A DNA stretch of 64,000 bases from Streptomyces sp. 549 (GCF_030124175.1 NZ_JASKMT010000002.1:124001-188000), one strand, 5' to 3'. Shown: positions 26,123 to 36,273, counted from the stretch's first letter. The notes: generated by a model not told the origin, from the letters alone. Made by a program: numbers and translations.

Positions 26123-27529
26123 CTACCGGCGGCTGTCGGTGTCCGGCCCGGGACTCCGCGCGGGCAGCACCCCGAGCGCCTCCGAGATGTCCGCGACCTC
26201 CTTCACCCGCATACCGGAAGGCACCCTTCCGGGGTCGCCCGGAACCAGGGCGTGGGTGAAGCCCAGCCGGAACGCCTCGGCCAGCCGCTGCTGCACCCCG
26301 GTGACCCGGCGGACCTCCCCGGCCAGCCCCACCTCACCGATCGCCACCAGGTTCTTCGGCAGGGGCGTGTCGCTGGCCGCGCTCGCCAGCGCGAGCGCCA
26401 TCGCGAGGTCGGCGGCGGGCTCGGAGAGCTTCACGCCGCCGACCGTGGCGGTGTAGATGTCCCGCTTGCCCAGGGCGCTGATCCGGCCGCGCTGCTCCAG
26501 CACGGCCAGCATCATCGACACCCGGGACGTCTCCAGCCCGGACGTCGTACGGCGCGGTGAGGGGATCTGCGAGTCGACCGTCAGCGACTGGACCTCAGCG
26601 ACGAGGGGGCGCCTTCCCTCCAGCGTGACGGTCAGACAGGTGCCGGGCACGGGGGCGTCGCGGCGGGTGAGGAACAGGCCGGAGGGGTCGGTCAGGCCCG
26701 TGATGCCCTCGTCGTGCAGCTCGAAGCAGCCGACCTCGTCCGTCGCGCCGTAGCGGTTCTTCACGCCGCGGACCAGCCGCAGCCGGGCGTGCCGGTCGCC
26801 CTCGAAGCTCAGCACCACGTCCACCAGGTGCTCCAGCAGCCGGGGCCCGGCGATGGTGCCGTCCTTGGTGACGTGGCCCACCAGCAGGGTGGACATGCCG
26901 CGTTCCTTGGAGGCGCGGATCAGCGCCCCGGCCACCTCGCGGACCTGGGCGACACCGCCGGGCGCACCGTCGATCTCGGGCGAGGCGACGGTCTGCACGG
27001 AGTCCAGCACCAGCAGCGACGGCTTCACCTCGTCGAGGTGGCCGAGCACCGCGGAGAGGTCCGTCTCGGCGGCGAGGTAGAGGTGGTCGCTGAGCGCGTG
27101 GATGCGGTCCGCCCGCATCCTGACCTGGCTCGCCGACTCCTCACCCGTGACGTAGAGGGTGCGCCGGTCCGGCCCTGAGGCCTTGGCGGCGACGTCGAGC
27201 AGCAGGGTGGACTTGCCGACGCCGGGTTCACCGGCCAGCAGCACCACGGCGCCGGGCACCAGCCCGCCGCCCAGCACCCGGTCCAGCTCCGGCACGCTGG
27301 TGGAGCGGGCGGCGGCCTGGGCGCCGCTCACCTCCGCGATCGGCAGGGCGGGCGCCGACACCCGGCCGGGCGCGGTGGTGCGGATTCCGGACCCGCCGCC
27401 GGCCTCCTCGACGGTGCCCCACGCCTGGCACTCGGGGCAGCGGCCGAGCCACTTCGCGGTGCTGTAGCCGCACTCGGAGCAGCGGTAGGAGGGGCGGTCC
27501 TTGGCGGACGACTTGCGGGCAGCGGCCAT
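26123..27529 (-). CDS. radA: DNA repair protein RadA
   Basis: 468 aa from the ATG at 27529; the upstream in-frame extension to 27652 lacks signals. Zinc finger CSECGYSTAKWLGRCPEC at residues 16-33, RecA-like ATPase with Walker A GEPGVGKST, SLLVLDSVQTV (Walker B), the RadA KNRYG motif, and a C-terminal Lon-protease-like domain (TVGGVKLSEPAADLAMALAL). Drives branch migration in recombination. The coding-strand hexamer TACGGT is seven bases before ATG, so the transcript is predicted leaderless. Operon with disA. Confidence 0.96.
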   Translation of the reverse strand: MAAARKSSAKDRPSYRCSECGYSTAKWLGRCPECQAWGTVEEAGGGSGIRTTAPGRVSAPALPIAEVSGAQAAARSTSVPELDRVLGGGLVPGAVVLLAGEPGVGKSTLLLDVAAKASGPDRRTLYVTGEESASQVRMRADRIHALSDHLYLAAETDLSAVLGHLDEVKPSLLVLDSVQTVASPEIDGAPGGVAQVREVAGALIRASKERGMSTLLVGHVTKDGTIAGPRLLEHLVDVVLSFEGDRHARLRLVRGVKNRYGATDEVGCFELHDEGITGLTDPSGLFLTRRDAPVPGTCLTVTLEGRRPLVAEVQSLTVDSQIPSPRRTTSGLETSRVSMMLAVLEQRGRISALGKRDIYTATVGGVKLSEPAADLAMALALASAASDTPLPKNLVAIGEVGLAGEVRRVTGVQQRLAEAFRLGFTHALVPGDPGRVPSGMRVKEVADISEALGVLPARSPGPDTDSRR

Positions 27530-27898
27530 GCGCCACACCGTAGCGGCGGGGTCTGACACCGCCGACACCGCGGCCCTCGGGCGGGGTTCTGCGGTAGTGC
27601 GGGTGCCGCCGCCAGGCCGGGCAGTGACCTCGCGGCTGTGCGGCGCGTTCACCGGGTGGGCGGGCGCGGGCGCGGGAGCGGGGCGCGGGGAGTGGGACGG
27701 CGGGGCGTGCGGCGCGTCCGACGGCGGGGCGGCGGCGTGCCGAGGGGCACGGTGGCGGCAGCCGGTACCGGGCCGTCAGTCCGTCGTGTCACCCGAAGGA
27801 CCGATTCCTGTCCCCTTTCGAGCGAGATTGTCACCCGTAAGGATTAAACCCGGGCGAGCAGGCCCAGGAGGCCGCAGCACTGCCCCTACGGTCTCGGG
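27530..27898. other. 369-base divergent region between radA and the BACON gene
   Basis: Contains the radA -10 hexamer at 27537-27542 and that of the divergent gene at 27887-27892. In 27787-27850 two related segments, GTCACCCGAAGGA and GTCACCCGTAAGGATT, form a direct repeat about 44 bases apart in a more AT-rich stretch. The portion 27640-27740 is G-rich low-complexity sequence. Confidence 0.5.
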
Positions 27899-29515
27899 GT
27901 GATGAGCAGTAGGCGCGAGGACGACACGAACACCACCAGCGCACACCTGGCGCGCCGTGGCGCGCTGTCCACGGCTGAACGACCGCCGGTGCACTTCTAC
28001 GACACCTCACTGGACGGCCTGTTCACGTACTGCCTCTCCGTCATGTGCGAGCACGACGCGGCCGTCGCCGCGCTGGGGGAGGCGCTGGCCGTCGCCGAGC
28101 GCCAGCGCGCCCGGGACCGCGCGCCGGCCGACACCGCGCTGCACCGGCCCTGGCTCTACGCCCTCGCCCGCTGGTCCTGCCTGCGCCGGCTCTCCGCGAC
28201 CACCGGGCGCCCGGAGCCGCCCCGGCTGACCGGCCCCGAAGCGACCCGCCGCCGCGGCGAACTCGCCTCGCTGGCCTGGCCGGAGGCGGCCGGCACCACT
28301 CCCGAGCAGCGTGAGGCGCTGGAACTCGCCGTGCGCCACCAGCTGCCCGTGCACGAGGTGGCCGCGGTGCTCAACCTCAGCTCGGAGACCGCCCGCACCC
28401 AGCTCTCCAGCGCCGCCTGCGAGGTGGAGCGCACCCGCGCGGCGCTCGCCGTCGTGGACGCCGGAGGCTGCCCCGCCGTGGCCGGGCTGGCCCGGGACCA
28501 CGAGGTGCTGCTCGGCACCGCGCTGCGCCGCGAACTGGTCCGGCACGTCGACGAGTGCACCGTCTGCCGTCTCGCCGCCGAACGCGCCATGGCCTCCCAG
28601 CCCTGGCCGGGCACGGCCACCCTGGGCACCGGCACGCTCGCCGTGGTGGAGGCACCGCGCCCGGAGGTCAACGCCGCGATGTCCGTCGCGCTGCGCGCCC
28701 GGATGCTGCACACCCCGCGCTTCAACCGGCGCGGTTTCCCGGTGGAGCTGAAGGACCGCCAGGCCCGCCGCGAGCGCATCCGCAGCCGGGCCGTCACCAC
28801 CACCGTGGTCGCCACCGTCGTCGCCGCGCCGGTGCTGGCGCTGTGGGCGGCGTACCGGGGTGTGCCGCTGCCCGGCGACAACCGGGACGGCCCGGTGTCC
28901 GCGGCGGAGGCCGAGGACCGCGAACTGCACACCCACCCGTACGAGAACGCCGGCCGCGCCGGCCGCACCGCCGTACCCGGCGGCGGCCCGCGCGACGGTG
29001 GCGGCCCGGGGACCGAGGTGAGCGTCGAGGCAAAGGAGCGGGCGGACGAGGAGAAGTCCGCGGACGGCAGGCCCTCGCCGTCGCCGTCCGCCGGCGGGCA
29101 GCACGAGCGGCCCGGTGGTCACACCGGCGGCTCGACCAGCCCGGGGCCGGGCCGGATCACCGTCTCCGCCCAGCCGACCGGCGACGCCACGCTCATCACG
29201 CTCACCGCCTCCGGCGGCTCGGCCGTCGACTGGTCGGCACACGCGGACGCGGGCTGGCTGCGCCTCAGCCGGCACTCCGGCACGCTGCACCCCGGCGAGT
29301 CGGTGACGATCCGGGTCACCGTCGACCGCCACCGGGAGCCCCCAGGCGACTGGTCGGCGCGCATCCACATCGCCCCCGCGCAGGCCGTGATCACGGTGCA
29401 GGGCCGCGGCCGGGAGCCCGACCCCGGCCCGTCCGACCCCGGCCCGTCCGACCCTGACCCCTCACCCTCCGACCCGGCCCCCGGCCCGTCCGACCCGGAC
29501 CCCGGCGGCGCCTGA
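27899..29515 (+). CDS. Membrane protein: sigma-like region, zinc-finger, TM helix and BACON domain
   Basis: 538 aa, GTG start six bases after TACGGT (leaderless). Residues about 30-190 look like a degenerate sigma-70-type helical region (ALELAVRHQLPVHEVAAVLN, SSETARTQLSSAACEVE); residues 205-235 carry HVDECTVCRLAAERAM, an anti-sigma-type HxxxCxxC; a membrane helix follows at about 300-320 (AVTTTVVATVVAAPVLALWA); then a long disordered linker and an extracellular BACON-type beta domain (ITVSAQPTGDATLITLTASG, VDWSAHADAGWLRLSRHSG). The C-terminus is PGPSDP repeats. Plausibly a transmembrane signalling protein; function unproven. Confidence 0.8.
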   Translation: MMSSRREDDTNTTSAHLARRGALSTAERPPVHFYDTSLDGLFTYCLSVMCEHDAAVAALGEALAVAERQRARDRAPADTALHRPWLYALARWSCLRRLSATTGRPEPPRLTGPEATRRRGELASLAWPEAAGTTPEQREALELAVRHQLPVHEVAAVLNLSSETARTQLSSAACEVERTRAALAVVDAGGCPAVAGLARDHEVLLGTALRRELVRHVDECTVCRLAAERAMASQPWPGTATLGTGTLAVVEAPRPEVNAAMSVALRARMLHTPRFNRRGFPVELKDRQARRERIRSRAVTTTVVATVVAAPVLALWAAYRGVPLPGDNRDGPVSAAEAEDRELHTHPYENAGRAGRTAVPGGGPRDGGGPGTEVSVEAKERADEEKSADGRPSPSPSAGGQHERPGGHTGGSTSPGPGRITVSAQPTGDATLITLTASGGSAVDWSAHADAGWLRLSRHSGTLHPGESVTIRVTVDRHREPPGDWSARIHIAPAQAVITVQGRGREPDPGPSDPGPSDPDPSPSDPAPGPSDPDPGGA

Positions 29516-29531
29516 CCCGAGCGGCACCCGG

Positions 29532-29568
29532 GACCCGGGCCGCACCCGACCCTGGCGGCCCCCGGGTC
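29532..29568. terminator. Convergent hairpin with 2-base bulge
   Basis: GACCCGGGCCGC (29532-29543) pairs with GCGGCCCCCGGGTC (29555-29568) with two bulged bases. Lies between convergent genes. Confidence 0.6.
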
Positions 29569-29637
29569 ATCGAGGGGCGCCCGGGGTCCGGGACGGCGTC
29601 AGAGGGACGGCGCGTCAGCGGGCCGGCGGGACGGGCG

Positions 29638-30456
29638 TCAGCAGGGCGGGTCCGCGGGGTGCGGGGCCAGCAGCGGCAGCTGGGAGGCGAGCCGCTGCTC
29701 ACACAGCTCGACCAGCCGGTCGTACCCCGCCTTCCCCATCAGCTCCAGCAGTTCCGCACGGTAGGAGACGTACACCGGCTCACCCGCGCCGTGCGCCGAG
29801 GGCGCACCGGTGCACCACCAGTGCAGGTCGTGGCCGCCCGAACCCCAGCCGCGCCGGTCGTACTCGCCGATCGTCACCTGGAGCCGCTGCTCGCCGTCGC
29901 CCAGCTCCACCCAGTCGAAGGTGCGTCGCACGGGCAGCTGCCAGCACACGTCTGGCTTGGTCTCCAGCGGCTCGCGGCCCTCCTGGAGCGCCAGCAGGTG
30001 CAGCGCGCACCCGGCGCCCCCGGCGAAGCCCGGCCGGTTGTTGAAGATGCACGCGCCCTGGTGGCGGCGGGTCTTGCGTTCGCCGTCGCCGTCCGTCTCC
30101 GTCCAGCCGCCGGCCGCCGCCACGTCGTGGAACTGCCAGTTCAGCGGGGTCAGCCGGGCGACGTGGCCGGCGACGCGCAGCTCGTCCTCGTCCTCGGAGA
30201 AGTGCGCGCCCAGCGTGCAGCAGCCGTCGTCGGCCCGTCCGGCCTGGATGCCCTGGCAGCCGCGGCCGAAGACGCACGACCACCGCGAGGTGAGCCAGGT
30301 CAGGTCGCAGCGGAACACCTGCTCCTCGTCCGCCGGGTCCGGGAACTCGACCCAGGCACGTGCGTGGTCGAGCGGGACCTCCTCGCCCGCCGCCCTCCTG
30401 CGCACGCCGCCCACGTTCGGGCTTTTGCCCGCCTTCGCCTTTTTCGTCTTCGCCAC
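29638..30456 (-). CDS. Conserved Cys-rich hypothetical protein
   Basis: 272 aa. Starts with a Lys/Ala-rich head, then a folded region with [33 protein letters not shown] and [31 protein letters not shown] and [12 protein letters not shown]: a series of conserved-looking Cys that suggests a zinc or iron site of the YkgJ-like CxxxC type. No signal peptide. Function unknown; adjacent and divergent to the Ppx/GppA gene. Confidence 0.75.
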   Translation of the reverse strand: MAKTKKAKAGKSPNVGGVRRRAAGEEVPLDHARAWVEFPDPADEEQVFRCDLTWLTSRWSCVFGRGCQGIQAGRADDGCCTLGAHFSEDEDELRVAGHVARLTPLNWQFHDVAAAGGWTETDGDGERKTRRHQGACIFNNRPGFAGGAGCALHLLALQEGREPLETKPDVCWQLPVRRTFDWVELGDGEQRLQVTIGEYDRRGWGSGGHDLHWWCTGAPSAHGAGEPVYVSYRAELLELMGKAGYDRLVELCEQRLASQLPLLAPHPADPPC

Positions 30457-30515
30457 CTGACCAGGGTACGGGCCGGGGAGACCGCGACCCGTGCGGCGCA
30501 GTAGCGTGCTCTCCT

Positions 30516-31448
30516 ATGAGACTCGGTGTCCTCGATGTGGGTTCGAATACCGTTCACCTGCTGGTGGTGGACGCGCACCCGGGCGCGCGCCCGCTTCCCG
30601 CCTACTCGCACAAGGCGGAGCTGCGCCTCGCCGAGCTGATCGACGAGCACGGCGCGATCAGCGCCGAGGGCGTGGACCGGCTGGCCGGCACGGTCAAGGT
30701 CGCGCTGGAGATCGCCGAGGACAAGGGCGTCGAGGACCTGCTGCCGTTCGCCACCTCCGCGGTGCGCGAGGCCACCAACCACGACCACGTGCTGGCCCGG
30801 GTGGCCGCCGACACCGGCGTCGACCTGCGGGTGCTGTCCGGGCCCGACGAGGCCCGGCTCACCTTCCTGGCCGCCCGCCGCTGGTTCGGCTGGTCGGCGG
30901 GCCGCCTGCTGGTCCTCGACATCGGCGGCGGCTCGCTGGAGATCGCCTACGGCCTGGACGAGGAGCCGGACGCGGCGGTGTCGCTGCCGCTGGGCGCCGG
31001 CCGCCTGACCGGTTCCCGGCTGCCGGGCGACCCGCCGGACCCGGCCGAGGTGCGGGCGCTGCGGCGGCACGTGCGGGCGGAGATCGCGCGGGTCGTCGGC
31101 GAGTTCACCCGGCTGGGCACCCCGGACCACGTGGTGGCCACGTCCAAGACCTTCAAGCAGCTGGCCCGGCTGACCGGCGCGGCCCGGTCCGCGGACGGCC
31201 TCTACGTGCAGCGCGAGCTGAGCCGCCGCGACCTGGAGGAGTGGGTTCCGAAGCTGGCCGGCATGTCCGCCGAGCAGCGGGCCGCGCTGCCCGGCGTCTC
31301 CGAGGGCCGGGCCCGGCAGCTGCTCGCCGGGGCACTCGTCGCCGAGGCCACGATGGACCTGTTCGGGGTGGCGTCGGCGGAGGTCTGCCCGTGGGCGCTG
31401 CGCGAGGGCGTCATCCTGCGGCGGCTGGACCGCCTGCGGAGCGCGTAG
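30516..31448 (+). CDS. Ppx/GppA-family phosphatase (exopolyphosphatase-like)
   Basis: 310 aa from ATG 30516, eight bases after TAGCGT (leaderless); longer starts overlap the divergent gene. The actin-like ATPase fold is evident: [19 protein letters not shown] (phosphate-1), [27 protein letters not shown] (phosphate-2) and [13 protein letters not shown]. Short actinobacterial members of this family hydrolyse short-chain polyphosphate or pppGpp. The window also has ppk, so both synthesis and breakdown of polyphosphate are represented. Confidence 0.92.
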   Translation: MRLGVLDVGSNTVHLLVVDAHPGARPLPAYSHKAELRLAELIDEHGAISAEGVDRLAGTVKVALEIAEDKGVEDLLPFATSAVREATNHDHVLARVAADTGVDLRVLSGPDEARLTFLAARRWFGWSAGRLLVLDIGGGSLEIAYGLDEEPDAAVSLPLGAGRLTGSRLPGDPPDPAEVRALRRHVRAEIARVVGEFTRLGTPDHVVATSKTFKQLARLTGAARSADGLYVQRELSRRDLEEWVPKLAGMSAEQRAALPGVSEGRARQLLAGALVAEATMDLFGVASAEVCPWALREGVILRRLDRLRSA

Positions 31449-31470
31449 CGGTTCACCGTAGGCTGGGCCC

Positions 31471-32304
31471 GTGGCTCCTGACGTACATGACGCGCCGCGT
31501 TTCCCGGCTGCGAAAGTCGCCCTGTCCACGGCGTCGGTGTACCCGGAGTCCACCGCGACCGCGTTCGAGATCGCCGCGCGGCTGGGCTACGACGGGGTCG
31601 AGGTCATGGTGTGGACCGATCCGGTCAGCCAGGACGTCGACGCCCTGCGCCGGCTGTCCGACCAGCACGGTGTGCCGGTGCTGGCCGTGCACGCGCCCTG
31701 CCTGCTCATCACCCAGCGTGTCTGGTCGACCGACCCGTGGACGAAGCTCCAGCGCGCCCGCAGCGCCGCCGAGCGGCTCGGCGCGTCCGCGGTCGTGGTG
31801 CACCCGCCGTTCCGCTGGCAGCGCAACTACGCGCGGGACTTCGTGCGCGGCGTGTGGCGCATGGCCGACGAGACGGACGTGCGGTTCGCGGTGGAGAACA
31901 TGTACCCGTGGCGCTACCGGGACCGCGAGATGCAGGCCTACGCGCCAGGCTGGGACCCCACCGAGGAGGACTACCGGCACTTCACGCTGGACCTCTCGCA
32001 CACCGCCACGTCCAGGACCGACACGGTGGCGATGCTGGACCGGATGGGCGACCGGCTCGGACACCTGCACATCGCCGACGGCAACGGCTCCGCCAAGGAC
32101 GAGCACCTGGTGCCGGGCCGCGGCAAGCAGCCCTGCGCCGAGGTCCTGCAGCACCTCGCCGCGACGGGTTTCAGCGGGCACGTCGTGGTGGAGGTGAACA
32201 CCCGGCGCGCGATGTCCCCCGCCGAACGGGAGGCCGACCTGGCGGAGGCGCTGGCGTTCACCCGCCTGCACCTGGCCACCGCGCCCCGGACGGCCGGGCC
32301 GTGA
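31471..32304 (+). CDS. Sugar phosphate isomerase/epimerase-type TIM-barrel protein
   Basis: 277 aa, GTG start six bases after TAGGCT (31459-31464), leaderless. AP-endonuclease-2/xylose-isomerase-like barrel: [96 protein letters not shown]. His, Glu and Asp metal ligands are at the usual strand ends. Substrate unknown. Its stop overlaps the start of the decayed TetR gene. Confidence 0.85.
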   Translation: MAPDVHDAPRFPAAKVALSTASVYPESTATAFEIAARLGYDGVEVMVWTDPVSQDVDALRRLSDQHGVPVLAVHAPCLLITQRVWSTDPWTKLQRARSAAERLGASAVVVHPPFRWQRNYARDFVRGVWRMADETDVRFAVENMYPWRYRDREMQAYAPGWDPTEEDYRHFTLDLSHTATSRTDTVAMLDRMGDRLGHLHIADGNGSAKDEHLVPGRGKQPCAEVLQHLAATGFSGHVVVEVNTRRAMSPAEREADLAEALAFTRLHLATAPRTAGP

Positions 32305-32818
32305 CCGGGCGGGGTGCCGGCACCCCGCAGGCCGCGGACGGCGACACGCCCGCAGCAGGCCCGGTACCCACCGGGGACGGCCCGCGCAGGCGCGGCTGAC
32401 GGGACCGGCGCCCGCGCCCGCATCCTCGCCTCGGCCGGCGCCCAGTCCGCGGCCCGCGGCTACGACCGGGCCTCCATCCCCGGCATCCCCGGCATCCCCG
32501 GCATCCCCGGCATCGCCCGCGGCGCCGGGGTCGACCCGGCGCTGGTGCACCACCACTTCGGCAGCAAGGAGCAGGTGCTCGCCGCCGCCCTGGAGACGGC
32601 GTCCGCCCCGTCCGCAGCGGCCTGGAGCCGCTGCCCGAGGTCGGTTCGGACGCGCTGGGCGAGCAGCCGGTCCGTCCCCCTTCGGCGTCCGGGAGGACCC
32701 GGAAACCCGCGAGCCGGTGCTCGCCCTGGTGCGGTCGGCGGTGAGCAACGAGACGGCCGCCGGGCTGCTCCGCGGCACGGTCGCCGGGGCGGCACCGCCG
32801 CTGCTCACCGGCGGCTGA
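32301..32818 (+). pseudogene. Decayed TetR-family regulator (three frameshifts, repeat expansion)
   Basis: Homology to TetR regulators is spread over three frames. GTG 32301 opens a frame that ends at a stop near 32398; the helix-turn-helix (RILASAGAQSAARGYDRAS, GVDPALVHHHFGSKEQVLAA) is one frame over; LEPLPEVGSDALGEQPVR is in another; and FGVREDPETREPVLALVRSA with VSNETAAGLLRGTVAG in the third, ending at 32818. Helix 2 is interrupted by four IPG units from a 9-bp repeat. The normal C-terminal 50-60 residues are missing. It begins in a four-base overlap with the isomerase gene, as an intact coupled regulator would. Confidence 0.8.
32476..32511 (+). repeat. Four tandem copies of ATCCCCGGC
   Basis: Perfect 9-bp unit repeated four times, followed by ATCGCCCGC. 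In frame it encodes IPG x4 within the helix-turn-helix of the TetR pseudogene, where intact relatives have a single I-x-G. Slippage expansion is the simplest explanation. Confidence 0.95.
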
Positions 32819-32989
32819 CCGGCGCCGCCCGACCGCCCGCGGAGGCGTCCCGCGCTGGGGCGGGAGCCGAGCGGCGCCCGTCCGGACTCCGGTACGGGTG
32901 TCTCACCATCTGGCAGGCCCGTCCGGATCACGGATGAAGCGGCGTACGCTCGTGGCACTGTCACCCACGCGTCAGGGAAGTGGAGCATC

Positions 32990-34828
32990 ATGCCCGAGCT
33001 GAGGTCCCGTACCGTCACCCACGGCCGCAACATGGCGGGTGCCCGAGCCCTGCTCCGCGCCGCTGGCGTAGCGCGCGAGGACTTCGGCAAGCCGATCATC
33101 GCGGTGGCCAACAGCTTCACCGAGTTCGTGCCGGGGCACACCCACCTCCAGCCCGTGGGCCGCATCGTCTCCGCGGCGATCCACGCGGCGGGCGGCGTGC
33201 CGCGCGAGTTCAACACCATCGCGGTCGACGACGGCATCGCCATGGGCCACGGCGGCATGCTCTACTCGCTGCCGTCCCGCGACCTGATCGCGGACTCCGT
33301 GGAGTACATGACCGAGGCGCACTGCGCCGACGCGCTGATCTGCATCTCCAACTGCGACAAGATCACCCCCGGCATGCTGATGGCCGCGCTGCGCCTCAAC
33401 ATCCCGACGGTGTTCGTCTCCGGCGGGCCGATGGAGTCCGGCACGGCGACGCTGGTGGACGGCACGGTCCGCAAGCTGGACCTGATCTCCGCGATCGCCG
33501 ACTCCGCGAACGAGTCCGTCTCCGACGAGGACATGGCACTCATCGAGGAGAACGCCTGCCCCACCTGCGGGTCGTGTTCGGGCATGTTCACCGCCAACTC
33601 GATGAACTGCCTGACCGAGGCGATCGGCCTGTCGCTGCCCGGCAACGGCTCGGTGCTGGCCACCCACACCGCCCGCAAGGAGCTGTACGAGGCGGCCGGC
33701 CGCACGGTGGTCGACGTCACCAAGCGCTGGTACGAGCAGGACGACGCGACCGTCCTGCCGCGCAACGTCGCCTCCCGCGCCGCGTTCGAGAACGCCGTCG
33801 CGCTGGACATCGCCATGGGCGGCTCCACCAACACCATCCTGCACCTGCTGGCCGCCGCGCAGGAGGCCGAGCTGGACTTCCAGATGAAGGACATCGACGC
33901 GCTGTCCCGGCGGCTGCCCTGCCTGTCGAAGGTCGCGCCGAACGGCTCGTACTACATGGAGGACGTGCACCGCGCGGGCGGCATCCCCGCCATCCTCGGC
34001 GAGCTGTACCGGGCCGGGCTGCTCAACGAGGACGTGCACACCGTGCACAGCTCCTCGCTCGCCGACTGGCTGAAGCAGTGGGACATCCGCGGCGGCTCCC
34101 CGTCGCCGGAGGCCGTCGAGATGTTCCACGCCGCGCCCGGCTGCGTGCGCTCGGCCACCGCGTTCTCCCAGTCCGAGCGCTGGGACACCCTCGACACCGA
34201 CGCGGCCGGAGGCTGCATCCGCGACGTCGAGCACGCCTACAGCACCGAGGGCGGCCTGTCGGTGCTCTACGGCAACCTGGCCGAGGACGGCTGCGTGGTG
34301 AAGACCGCCGGCGTCGACGAGTCCATCTGGACGTTCGAGGGGCCGGCCGTCGTCTGCGAGTCGCAGGAGGAGGCCGTCGAGGCGATCCTCGCCAAGCGCG
34401 TCAAGGAGGGCGACGTGGTGGTCATCCGCTACGAGGGCCCCAAGGGCGGGCCCGGCATGCAGGAGATGCTCTACCCGACGTCCTTCCTCAAGGGCCGCGG
34501 CCTGGGCGCCAAGTGCGCGCTGATCACCGACGGGCGTTTCTCCGGCGGGACCTCGGGCCTGTCGATCGGCCACGCCTCCCCGGAGGCGGCGGCCGGCGGC
34601 ACCATCGCCCTGGTCGAGGACGGCGACCTGATCTCCATCAGCATCCCGGAGCGCCGTCTGGAACTGAAGGTCGGCCAGGACGAGTTGGACGCCCGCCGGG
34701 AGGCGCTCGGCGGCCGTTACGCGCCGAAGGCGCGGGAGCGCAAGGTCTCGCAGGCGCTGCGCGCCTACGCGGCGATGGCCACATCCGCCGACAAGGGCGC
34801 GGTCCGCGACGTCAGCAAGTTGTACTGA
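32990..34828 (+). CDS. ilvD: Dihydroxy-acid dehydratase IlvD
   Basis: 612 aa, ATG with GTGGAG upstream. Iron-sulfur Cys motifs [12 protein letters not shown] and [18 protein letters not shown], plus the N-terminal [13 protein letters not shown] and the C-terminal [20 protein letters not shown]. Converts dihydroxy-isovalerate and dihydroxy-methylvalerate to the keto acids of valine and isoleucine. The N-terminal motif has no extra Cys, as in the E. coli-length enzymes. Followed by a strong 20-bp hairpin. Confidence 0.98.
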   Translation: MPELRSRTVTHGRNMAGARALLRAAGVAREDFGKPIIAVANSFTEFVPGHTHLQPVGRIVSAAIHAAGGVPREFNTIAVDDGIAMGHGGMLYSLPSRDLIADSVEYMTEAHCADALICISNCDKITPGMLMAALRLNIPTVFVSGGPMESGTATLVDGTVRKLDLISAIADSANESVSDEDMALIEENACPTCGSCSGMFTANSMNCLTEAIGLSLPGNGSVLATHTARKELYEAAGRTVVDVTKRWYEQDDATVLPRNVASRAAFENAVALDIAMGGSTNTILHLLAAAQEAELDFQMKDIDALSRRLPCLSKVAPNGSYYMEDVHRAGGIPAILGELYRAGLLNEDVHTVHSSSLADWLKQWDIRGGSPSPEAVEMFHAAPGCVRSATAFSQSERWDTLDTDAAGGCIRDVEHAYSTEGGLSVLYGNLAEDGCVVKTAGVDESIWTFEGPAVVCESQEEAVEAILAKRVKEGDVVVIRYEGPKGGPGMQEMLYPTSFLKGRGLGAKCALITDGRFSGGTSGLSIGHASPEAAAGGTIALVEDGDLISISIPERRLELKVGQDELDARREALGGRYAPKARERKVSQALRAYAAMATSADKGAVRDVSKLY

Positions 34829-34852
34829 CGCACCGCTCACGACGACCGCTCA

Positions 34853-34898
34853 CGACGCCGGCCCCGGCACCGCTTCCACGGTGCCGGGGCCGGCGTCG
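34853..34898. terminator. 20-bp perfect hairpin after ilvD
   Basis: Arms 34853-34872 and 34879-34898 pair perfectly with a 6-base loop (CTTCCA). It is centred between ilvD and the convergent hypothetical gene. Confidence 0.9.
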
Positions 34899-34966
34899 CG
34901 TCGGCGGCGGCCGGCGCGCGAGCGGGTGCAGCCATCCCGCCCGTGCCGAGGCGTCCAGGTGCTTGG

Positions 34967-35395
34967 CTATGCCGCTTCCGGCACGATCTCGAAGAACTCG
35001 ATGTCCAGGGCCTCCCCGGGACGGCCGACGGCCTCCGCCAGCGAGGCACGCACCGTCTGCTCCGCGTTCGCGTAGCTCGGGGACGGCAGGACGGACAAGC
35101 CGGTGGAAAGATCGTGCTGGGCGGGGAACTGGGTGTGCCAGACCTCGCCGTCGAACACGGCGGCGCCCGCGTAGACGGGCTCCTCGCCGCCCTCGCTCCC
35201 GAAGAGGTACACCTCGATCCCGCTCGTGTCACAGCCGAGGACGCGGCCGAGTTCCTGGTCGACCGCCCCGACCAGTGCGCCCTCCGACGCGCAGGTCACC
35301 GTGACGGCCGGACGGTCGGGCAGTTCGACCCTGGCGCTGAACTCACCGTGCTCACGGGACACGATGCCGAAGTAGACGTGTCGGAACATGCTCAT
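34967..35395 (-). CDS. Hypothetical protein
   Basis: 142 aa. Reads as a compact soluble alpha/beta protein: FRHVYFGIVSREHGEFSARV, VTVTCASEGALVGAVDQELG, GIEVYLFGSEGGEEPVYAG, and a C-terminal SLAEAVGRPGEALDIEFFEI. No signal peptide, Cys motif or known family. ATG region has an AGGA-type site upstream on the minus strand. Single gene in a spacer between core blocks; could be strain-specific. Confidence 0.7.
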   Translation of the reverse strand: MSMFRHVYFGIVSREHGEFSARVELPDRPAVTVTCASEGALVGAVDQELGRVLGCDTSGIEVYLFGSEGGEEPVYAGAAVFDGEVWHTQFPAQHDLSTGLSVLPSPSYANAEQTVRASLAEAVGRPGEALDIEFFEIVPEAA

Positions 35396-35624
35396 GCGGT
35401 CCTGCTTCCTCAGGAGTCACGGCGGAGCGGTTGCTCCCTTCTCCCCGCCGTGCGGGAAGAAGCCAGCCTGTGACGGGCTCCCGGGGCGTGTCGAGTGGGT
35501 TTCCGCCGCGACTCCCCTGAGTCAGGTCGCCACGGGGCCCGGTCGCGGGTGTGGCTGCTGCCGGGCGCCAACGGCGCCTCGCCCCGCCCTGCTTGGGGAA
35601 GCCGCCCTCCTTGGGGAAGCCGCC

Positions 35625-36188
35625 CTACTTGAAGAAGGCGATGCCGTCGTCGGGCAGGTCGCCGAGGTCCTTGGCCCACTCGCTGGGGTCGACGACCTTC
35701 TTCAGGTGCGCCGACATGTAGGGGCGCAGCGGCACCTGCGGGGTGGACTTCTCGCCGACCCACATCAGGTCGCCCTTGACGTAGCCGTACAGCCGCTTGC
35801 CGCCGCTGTACTCCTCGGCCGCCGCGAGCCGGGCCACCGCGTCGGTGGCCAGGTCGATCTGCGGCTTGCTGTCGGCCAGCTGGCCGTACCAGATCTCGAC
35901 GACGCCCTGGTCGCGGACCATCACGACCTCGATCTTGCGCTCGCTGTCGACCCGCCAGTAGCCGGACTCCGACTCCAGCGGGGCGACCTTGTTGCCCTCG
36001 CCGTCCAGCTGCCAGCTCCGGGAGGTGTACTCCAGGAACGCGCGGCCGTCATGGCTGAAGGTGACCTCCTGGCCGAAGTTGCACTTCTCCGCACCGGGGA
36101 AGTCCGCTACCCCCGCACCGGCCCAGTCGCCGAGCAGGAAGGCCAGCGGTACGAGGTCGGGGTGCAGGTCGGACGGGATCTCGATCAT
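35625..36188 (-). CDS. Nitrobindin-like heme/FABP-type protein
   Basis: 187 aa. The lipocalin-like barrel signature LAFLLGDWAGAGVADFPG is followed by FGQEVTFSHDGRAFLEYTSR, ESGYWRVDSERKIEVVMV, QGVVEIWYGQL and the C-terminal PLRPYMSAHLKKV, the pattern of actinobacterial nitrobindins (DUF1794/THAP4-like). Family members bind heme with a C-terminal-region His and isomerise peroxynitrite to nitrate; a candidate His is in SAHLKKV. Followed upstream by a 33-residue membrane protein. Confidence 0.9.
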   Translation of the reverse strand: MIEIPSDLHPDLVPLAFLLGDWAGAGVADFPGAEKCNFGQEVTFSHDGRAFLEYTSRSWQLDGEGNKVAPLESESGYWRVDSERKIEVVMVRDQGVVEIWYGQLADSKPQIDLATDAVARLAAAEEYSGGKRLYGYVKGDLMWVGEKSTPQVPLRPYMSAHLKKVVDPSEWAKDLGDLPDDGIAFFK

Positions 36189-36240
36189 GGATGGCTCAGG
36201 CGATCTGTAGCAGGGACGGCAGGCGGGGCGAATGTCGCGG

Positions 36241-36267
36241 GACCGGTGGGACCGGTGGGACCGGTGG
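36241..36267. repeat. Three tandem copies of GACCGGTGG
   Basis: Perfect 9-bp unit x3 in the short gap between the nitrobindin gene and the 33-aa membrane ORF. Each unit holds CCGG in an ACCGGT palindrome. Probably slippage-prone spacer. Confidence 0.9.
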
Positions 36268-36273
36268 GAGGGG

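Noticed and set aside
32972-34840. 622-codon frame antisense to ilvD
   Set aside because: No domain and repetitive composition; ilvD is certain.
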